Shown: positions 60,426 to 64,000 of the stretch, piece after piece | How positions within the stretch are numbered: the stretch's first letter is position 1 | How the letters are laid out: the number at the start of each line of letters is the position of its first letter | Source of the DNA: DASUXA01 sp036378155 | GTDB lineage: Bacteria; Actinomycetota; Actinomycetes; Mycobacteriales; Micromonosporaceae | Direction: 5' to 3' | DNA length: 64,000 nucleotides | Assembly (NCBI GenBank): GCA_036378155.1 | Contig: DASUXA010000104.1 | Location: forward strand, 1-64,000 | Program-made: the position numbers and the translations under genes | The notes under the pieces: model-generated | What the model was told of the DNA's origin: nothing | The model's input: the letters and a program-made list of their open reading frames with translations, nothing else | Databases searched by the model: none

Positions 60426-60731
60426 TCACTCGGTGAGCAGGTAGTCGATGAAGGCCGCCCGCAACAGCGGCTCTGCCTCACCGTAGTCGCGGTCCTGCCC
60501 GGTCAGCTCGCGCCACAACTCCACCGCCTCGTCCACGGACGCGCCGTAGGCGCCCAGCGAGCCGTCCAGTTCCTCGACGTCCTCCGCCGCCGGCAGATGG
60601 CGCATCACCGACACGTAGAAACCAACGTCGTGCCGGTCGCGCGCCTTCGCGAACGCCCGCTCACGCAGGTCCTCGGTGCTCAGCGCGTCAAGCTCGGCGA
60701 ACCGGGCGTCACGATCCGGCAAGGCGCTCAT
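60426..60731 (-). CDS. Small conserved-looking acidic protein, 101 aa
   Basis: An all-helical acidic protein (LSTEDLRERAFAKARDRHDV, GFYVSVMRHLPAAEDVEELD, ELWRELTGQDRDYGEAEPLL). No motif of known function. It resembles short helical proteins found near fol genes in actinobacteria. It is 9 nt after the sugar-type permease gene, but a TAGGCT -10 at 6 nt (60738-60743) also allows its own leaderless transcript. Confidence 0.75.
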   Translation of the reverse strand: MSALPDRDARFAELDALSTEDLRERAFAKARDRHDVGFYVSVMRHLPAAEDVEELDGSLGAYGASVDEAVELWRELTGQDRDYGEAEPLLRAAFIDYLLTE

Positions 60732-60737
60732 GTCGGC

Positions 60738-60743
60738 AGCCTA
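60738..60743 (-). promoter_or_regulatory. -10 element of leaderless 101-aa gene
   Basis: TAGGCT, 6 nt, ATG at 60731; the element overlaps the stop codon of the upstream permease gene. Confidence 0.4.
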
Positions 60744-61943
60744 CCGGTTGCCCCACCGCTGGTCGCCAGCCCACGTGTCGTCGATCTGACGAGCCGGCAG
60801 CTGGCTCGTCCAGCCCGGTTGCTCCGGCGTCGACCAGGTGCCCGTGGTCGACGTCGACGCCGCGGAGAACAGCGGATCCGGACCGTCGTCGGAGTCGTCG
60901 TCGGCGGGGGTACCGAGAGCCTCCACGAGCCGGGAGATCAGCAGACCGACCGCGACCGCCGCCCCCGCGACCGTGAACCTCGACACACGCCAATCGAGGG
61001 CTTCGACGTACCGGATGACCAGGACGATCAGCAGCACCGCGAGGACCGTGCCGAATACCCCGCCGCGCCGCCCGAAGACGCTGGTACCGCCGAGCAGGGC
61101 GGCGCCGAGGGCGAGCCCGGTCAGCGCGAACCCGTCGTTCGGCGGAACCTCGGCGGACCCCATCGCGAGCACCATCCCGCCCACGCCGGCGAGCAGCGTC
61201 GACACCGCCAGGGCGAGGAAGGCGATGAACGCGGCCGAACCACCGCGCCGCAGCGCCGGGTCGGCGGTCGGACGGTTGCGGCCGAGCGCCGACCGGATCG
61301 GTCGGACGGTACCCAGCAGCCCGGCGAGGATCGAGGTGCCGGCGAACGCGGCGAACCAGTACACCGCCTGCGTCCTCGGGTCGTACGAAAGGTCGACCTT
61401 GACGGGGTCGCCGTGGGTGGCGACGACCCAGCCGGCGACCGCGAGCCCACCCGCCAGACTGGCGGCCCACCCGGGTACGTGCAGGACAGCCACCACCAGC
61501 CCGATCGCCACGCCGCCGCCCAGGGCGAGCAGGGCGGTCACCCCGGCGGTCGCGGCCAGACCCCGATCCGCGTGAGTAACCAGGAAGTACCCGGAGGCGA
61601 CGGCGACCGGACCGAGCGCCAGGTTCGGTACACCCGCTCGCAGGCTCATCCCGGCCGCCGTGGCGAGCAACCCGACGGCGGCGGCGAACACCAGCAACTC
61701 GCGCAGGTTGCCCCCGCTGACCGCGCTGCGGTGCCCGATGAACAGCAACGCACCGACCGCGCCCGCGGCCAGCAGCAGGACGATCTCCCAGCCGACGTGG
61801 ACCCTCAGGCTGTCGCGACCGGTCTCGCGCTCGTCGTCGACGTCGAAGTCGCTCGAGCCGCTCCGCTCGCCGACGTCGGCCGTCACGTCGTCGCGGACAC
61901 CGGTGCCGCCCGGGTACCGTGGCCCGTCGTCGCTGTTGGCCAT
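60741..61943 (-). CDS. RbsC/BPL2-type ABC permease, orphan
   Basis: A 400-aa protein with a hydrophilic acidic N terminus (about 45 residues) and roughly ten hydrophobic segments of the RbsC-like branched permease type (NLRELLVFAAAVGLLATAAG, GVPNLALGPVAVASGYFLV, FIAFLALAVSTLLAGVGGMV, ALLGGTSVFGRRGGVFGTVL). The GGTSVFGRRGGVFGT motif is the typical cytoplasmic ATPase contact. No ATPase or binding-protein gene is beside it, so it either acts with components encoded elsewhere or has lost transport function. The Ser/Thr-rich C terminus of about 50 residues is not part of the fold. GGAGGG precedes the ATG. Confidence 0.82.
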   Translation of the reverse strand: MANSDDGPRYPGGTGVRDDVTADVGERSGSSDFDVDDERETGRDSLRVHVGWEIVLLLAAGAVGALLFIGHRSAVSGGNLRELLVFAAAVGLLATAAGMSLRAGVPNLALGPVAVASGYFLVTHADRGLAATAGVTALLALGGGVAIGLVVAVLHVPGWAASLAGGLAVAGWVVATHGDPVKVDLSYDPRTQAVYWFAAFAGTSILAGLLGTVRPIRSALGRNRPTADPALRRGGSAAFIAFLALAVSTLLAGVGGMVLAMGSAEVPPNDGFALTGLALGAALLGGTSVFGRRGGVFGTVLAVLLIVLVIRYVEALDWRVSRFTVAGAAVAVGLLISRLVEALGTPADDDSDDGPDPLFSAASTSTTGTWSTPEQPGWTSQLPARQIDDTWAGDQRWGNR

Positions 61944-62020
61944 GCCGCAGCCCTCCGCACGTGAACACCGTCAGGTTTGGTGCCCGACCGTACCTTCGCG
62001 GACGCGCGGGGGAAACCCCT

Positions 62021-62533
62021 CTACTCGGGCTTGTCCTCATCCTCCGGGCGCTTCGGCACCCGGCAGGCATGCTCCAGCCATAGCGCGGCGGCGATGAGTG
62101 CCAGCGACGTCACCAGTCCCGCGATGGCGGCGGGCAGGTCGGCGTTCGCGTGCGAGTTCCAGCGGTTCGCCACCAGCCAGGCGAGGGTTGCCCCGTACAC
62201 ACCGGCGAAGATCGAACCCGCCAGCGACGATGCCTTGGCCAGCACCGCGTACCGGGCGACCGCGAGCGGATCGACCGGCGCCGTCCCCGGCTTGCGGTCG
62301 ATACGTGCCTTGGTGCTGATGGCGGTGACCGCCTCGATCGCCGCGAGGGCGCCCACGGTCAGCGCCGGCAGCCAGGGCAGCGCCGGGATGTCGAAGTACC
62401 ACCGGCTGATCCCGAGCCACGCCAGGGCGGCGGCGGCGAGCCCGGTCACCACCAGGGTGGCGGGACGGGTCGGACGCAGCCGCGGCGGACGCTGGCTGGG
62501 CGGCGACGGAGGGACGGATGGCTCGCCGGTCAT
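62021..62533 (-). CDS. DUF3180 membrane protein
   Basis: A 170-aa protein with four TM helices (ATLVVTGLAAAALAWLGISR, WLPALTVGALAAIEAVTAIS, SSLAGSIFAGVYGATLAWLV, LVTSLALIAAALWLEHACRV) in the DUF3180 pattern, always found just after folK in actinobacteria. The ARYAVLAKASSLAGSIFAG motif is the best preserved. Function unknown. The ATG overlaps folK (ATGA), so it belongs to the fol operon, although a TAGAGT at 62541-62546 could drive it alone. Confidence 0.9.
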   Translation of the reverse strand: MTGEPSVPPSPPSQRPPRLRPTRPATLVVTGLAAAALAWLGISRWYFDIPALPWLPALTVGALAAIEAVTAISTKARIDRKPGTAPVDPLAVARYAVLAKASSLAGSIFAGVYGATLAWLVANRWNSHANADLPAAIAGLVTSLALIAAALWLEHACRVPKRPEDEDKPE

Positions 62534-63057
62534 GGCGCCGACTCTAACGTCAGGTCGGTCAGCGGCCGAACGCTCGACACGTCGTCAGCTACCGGGGGGC
62601 GCTGCAACAGATCGGTGAGCCAGCCGTGACCGGGCAGCGAGGCGTACGGCTGGATGTCGATCCACGGTCGCAGCACGAACGCGCGCAGGTGTGCCCTGGG
62701 ATGCGGCAGGGTCAACTCCGGATCGTCCTGGACGACGGGCGTGCCGTCCTCGCCCCACACCATGATCACGTCGACGTCGAGGGTACGCGGACCGAACCGG
62801 CGCTCCGGGTCGCGCACCCGACCCGCGTCCGCCTCCAACGACCGGACCCGCGCCAGCCAGTCGTACGCCCCGGCAGCCGGGTCGGTGACGAGCGCGGCGG
62901 CGTTGTAGTACGCCGGCTGGTCCGGGTCGCCCCAGGGCGGCGTCTCGTACACCCCGGAGACCACCACCAGGACGTCGTCCAGCGCCTCGATCGCGGTGCG
63001 CAGGTGCTGGTACCGGTCGCCCAGGTTGCTGCCCAGCGACAGCAGCGCGCGGCTCAT
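62530..63057 (-). CDS. folK: 2-amino-4-hydroxy-6-hydroxymethyldihydropteridine diphosphokinase
   Basis: Transfers pyrophosphate to the pterin in folate synthesis. The 175-aa protein has LLSLGSNLGDRYQHLRTAIE, YETPPWGDPDQPAYYNAAAL, the catalytic RRFGPRTLDVDVIMVWGEDG and LPHPRAHLRAFVLRPW. ATG 63057 overlaps the folB stop (ATGA). Part of folP-folB-folK. Confidence 0.96.
   Translation of the reverse strand: MSRALLSLGSNLGDRYQHLRTAIEALDDVLVVVSGVYETPPWGDPDQPAYYNAAALVTDPAAGAYDWLARVRSLEADAGRVRDPERRFGPRTLDVDVIMVWGEDGTPVVQDDPELTLPHPRAHLRAFVLRPWIDIQPYASLPGHGWLTDLLQRPPVADDVSSVRPLTDLTLESAP
62541..62546 (-). promoter_or_regulatory. -10 element before DUF3180 gene
   Basis: TAGAGT, 7 nt, ATG at 62533, within the end of folK. 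Fits the leaderless pattern; co-transcription with folK is equally likely. Confidence 0.35.
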
Positions 63058-63416
63058 CCACGGCTCCGGCTGAGCGTGACCGCGACGTCGGCGAACGTGT
63101 GCGGGATGGGCGCCTCGGGCTTGTGTACCGTGACCGTGGCAGTGGTCACACGCGTGTCGGCGAGGCATTCGGTGACCAGTCGGTCGGCGAGCGTCTCGAT
63201 CAGGTTGACCGGCTCCCCGCCGACGATCGCGACCAGTCGCTCGGCGAGTTCCCCGTAGTGCACGGTGTCCGCCACGTCGTCGCTGGCTGCCGCCGTGGAC
63301 AGGTCCAGGTCGAGGGTGACGTCGACGACGAAGTCCTGACCCTGGGCGCGTTCGAAGTCGTACACCCCGTGCCGACCCCGCACCCGCAGCCCGGTCAGCG
63401 TGATCCGGTCGCTCAC
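63054..63416 (-). CDS. folB: Dihydroneopterin aldolase
   Basis: Makes 6-hydroxymethyl-dihydropterin. The 120-aa enzyme shows ITLTGLRVRGRHGVYDFERA, DFVVDVTLDLDLSTAAASDD, VNLIETLADRLVTECL and VHKPEAPIPHTFADV, all normal for FolB including the substrate-binding glutamate of NLIETLA. The GTG overlaps the folP stop (GTGA). Translationally coupled in folP-folB-folK. Confidence 0.96.
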   Translation of the reverse strand: MSDRITLTGLRVRGRHGVYDFERAQGQDFVVDVTLDLDLSTAAASDDVADTVHYGELAERLVAIVGGEPVNLIETLADRLVTECLADTRVTTATVTVHKPEAPIPHTFADVAVTLSRSRG

Positions 63417-64000
63417 CGGTGCGCCTCCGTCGCCATCCACACCTTGATCGCGTCCACAGTAGAGCGGACGTCGTGCACGCGTACCCCCCAGACTCCGGCG
63501 GACACCGCGAGCACGGTGGTCGCCAGCGTCGCCGCCTCGCGCTGGTCCACCGGGCGCGGACTGCCGTCCGGCCCCGCCAGCAGCGCGCCCAGGTACGACT
63601 TGCGGCTGGACCCGAACAGCACCGGGTAGCCGAGCGCGATCAGGGCGTCCAGGTGCGCCGACAGTCGCCAGTTGTGCTCGGCGGTCTTGGCGAAGCCGAT
63701 GCCCGGGTCGAGGATCAGCCGGTCGGGGCCGACCCCGGCGGCGAGCGCGTCCTCGACGCGGGCGGCGAGTTCGTCGCGCACCTCGGTCACGACGTCGGTG
63801 TACACCGCGAGGTCGCGCATCGTCCGGGCGTGTCCGCGCCAGTGCATCAGCACCCACGGGCAGCCGGCGTCCGCGACCACTTTGCCCATTCCCGGATCGG
63901 CGAGCCCGCCGGAGACGTCGTTGACGACCGTGACGCCGGCTTCGAGCGCCGCCGCCGCCACCGCTGCCCGGGTGGTGTCGATGCTCATCGGTACGCCGGC
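63413..64000 (-). CDS. folP: Dihydropteroate synthase, 5' end cut by window
   Basis: Joins p-aminobenzoate with the pterin diphosphate; the target of sulfonamides. The 195 visible residues are the C-terminal two-thirds: PMSIDTTRAAVAAAALEAGV, VNDVSGGLADPGMGKVVADA, ILDPGIGFAKTAEHNWRLSA, VLFGSSRKSYLGALLAG and the C-terminal RVHDVRSTVDAIKVW. The TIM-barrel loops that carry substrate are present. The N-terminal Asn and first loops are beyond the edge. The gene is in frame to position 64000. Confidence 0.95.
   Translation of the reverse strand, partial: AGVPMSIDTTRAAVAAAALEAGVTVVNDVSGGLADPGMGKVVADAGCPWVLMHWRGHARTMRDLAVYTDVVTEVRDELAARVEDALAAGVGPDRLILDPGIGFAKTAEHNWRLSAHLDALIALGYPVLFGSSRKSYLGALLAGPDGSPRPVDQREAATLATTVLAVSAGVWGVRVHDVRSTVDAIKVWMATEAHR

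Overview
This window is a 64 kb piece of chromosome from a very GC-rich actinobacterium. Gene content fits: Lsr2, CarD, mycobacterial-style ClpC, many GTG starts, and several genes with no Shine-Dalgarno sequence but a TANNNT hexamer 6-8 nt upstream of the start. The family mix (gas vesicle genes, DUF2510/RDD protein, PQQ-propeller membrane proteins, F420-type PPOX protein) and the very frequent palindrome GGTACC suggest a filamentous Micromonosporales-type organism; the genus is a guess and cannot be fixed from sequence alone.

Region 1 (1-15 kb) starts inside a class I fumarase gene and is dominated by tyrosine catabolism. An Lrp/AsnC regulator is divergent from hpd (4-hydroxyphenylpyruvate dioxygenase). 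An RDD membrane protein and a HisC-like aminotransferase follow, then homogentisate dioxygenase, divergent from an operon of an unrecognised 285-aa protein plus fumarylacetoacetase. The end products of this pathway, fumarate and acetoacetate, link it to the fumarase. Two paralogous membrane-anchored beta-propellers, a TPR protein, a PPOX protein and a secreted ScyD-like propeller fill the gaps.

Region 2 (15-25 kb) is a twelve-gene gas vesicle locus on the minus strand: gvpO-J-L-S-K-A2-F2-Y-Z, terminator, ispF, then gvpA1-F1-G. It separates ispD and ispF, which in relatives sit side by side next to carD. One of the two shell proteins (GvpA2, 283 aa) carries three amphipathic repeats not expected in GvpA, and a stress-sigma-type promoter precedes gvpA1.

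Region 3 (24.7-42.4 kb) follows a conserved actinobacterial order known from Mycobacterium (ispF-ispD-carD-lpqE-radA-disA ... mutY ... clpC-lsr2-lysS). It is interrupted by a divergent type III PKS / acyl-CoA-dehydrogenase-like / methyltransferase / UbiA prenyltransferase cassette and by def plus an ACT-domain gene. Theme: stress, DNA integrity (RadA, DisA, MutY), proteolysis and nucleoid structure.

Region 4 (42-52 kb) is cofactor synthesis: coaX, nadC, nadB, panD, panC and the DUF2520 gene are closely packed with GTGA/ATGA overlaps, with two septum-formation-type lipoproteins inserted.

Region 5 (52-64 kb) holds an orphan NuoD with a MidA/NDUFAF7-type methyltransferase, a low-complexity coiled-coil membrane protein, a glycine betaine/choline ABC transporter whose binding protein looks circularly permuted, small membrane proteins, an orphan sugar-type permease, and folP-folB-folK followed by a DUF3180 gene, with folP cut by the window edge. 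No tRNA, rRNA, CRISPR array, transposase or prophage was seen.
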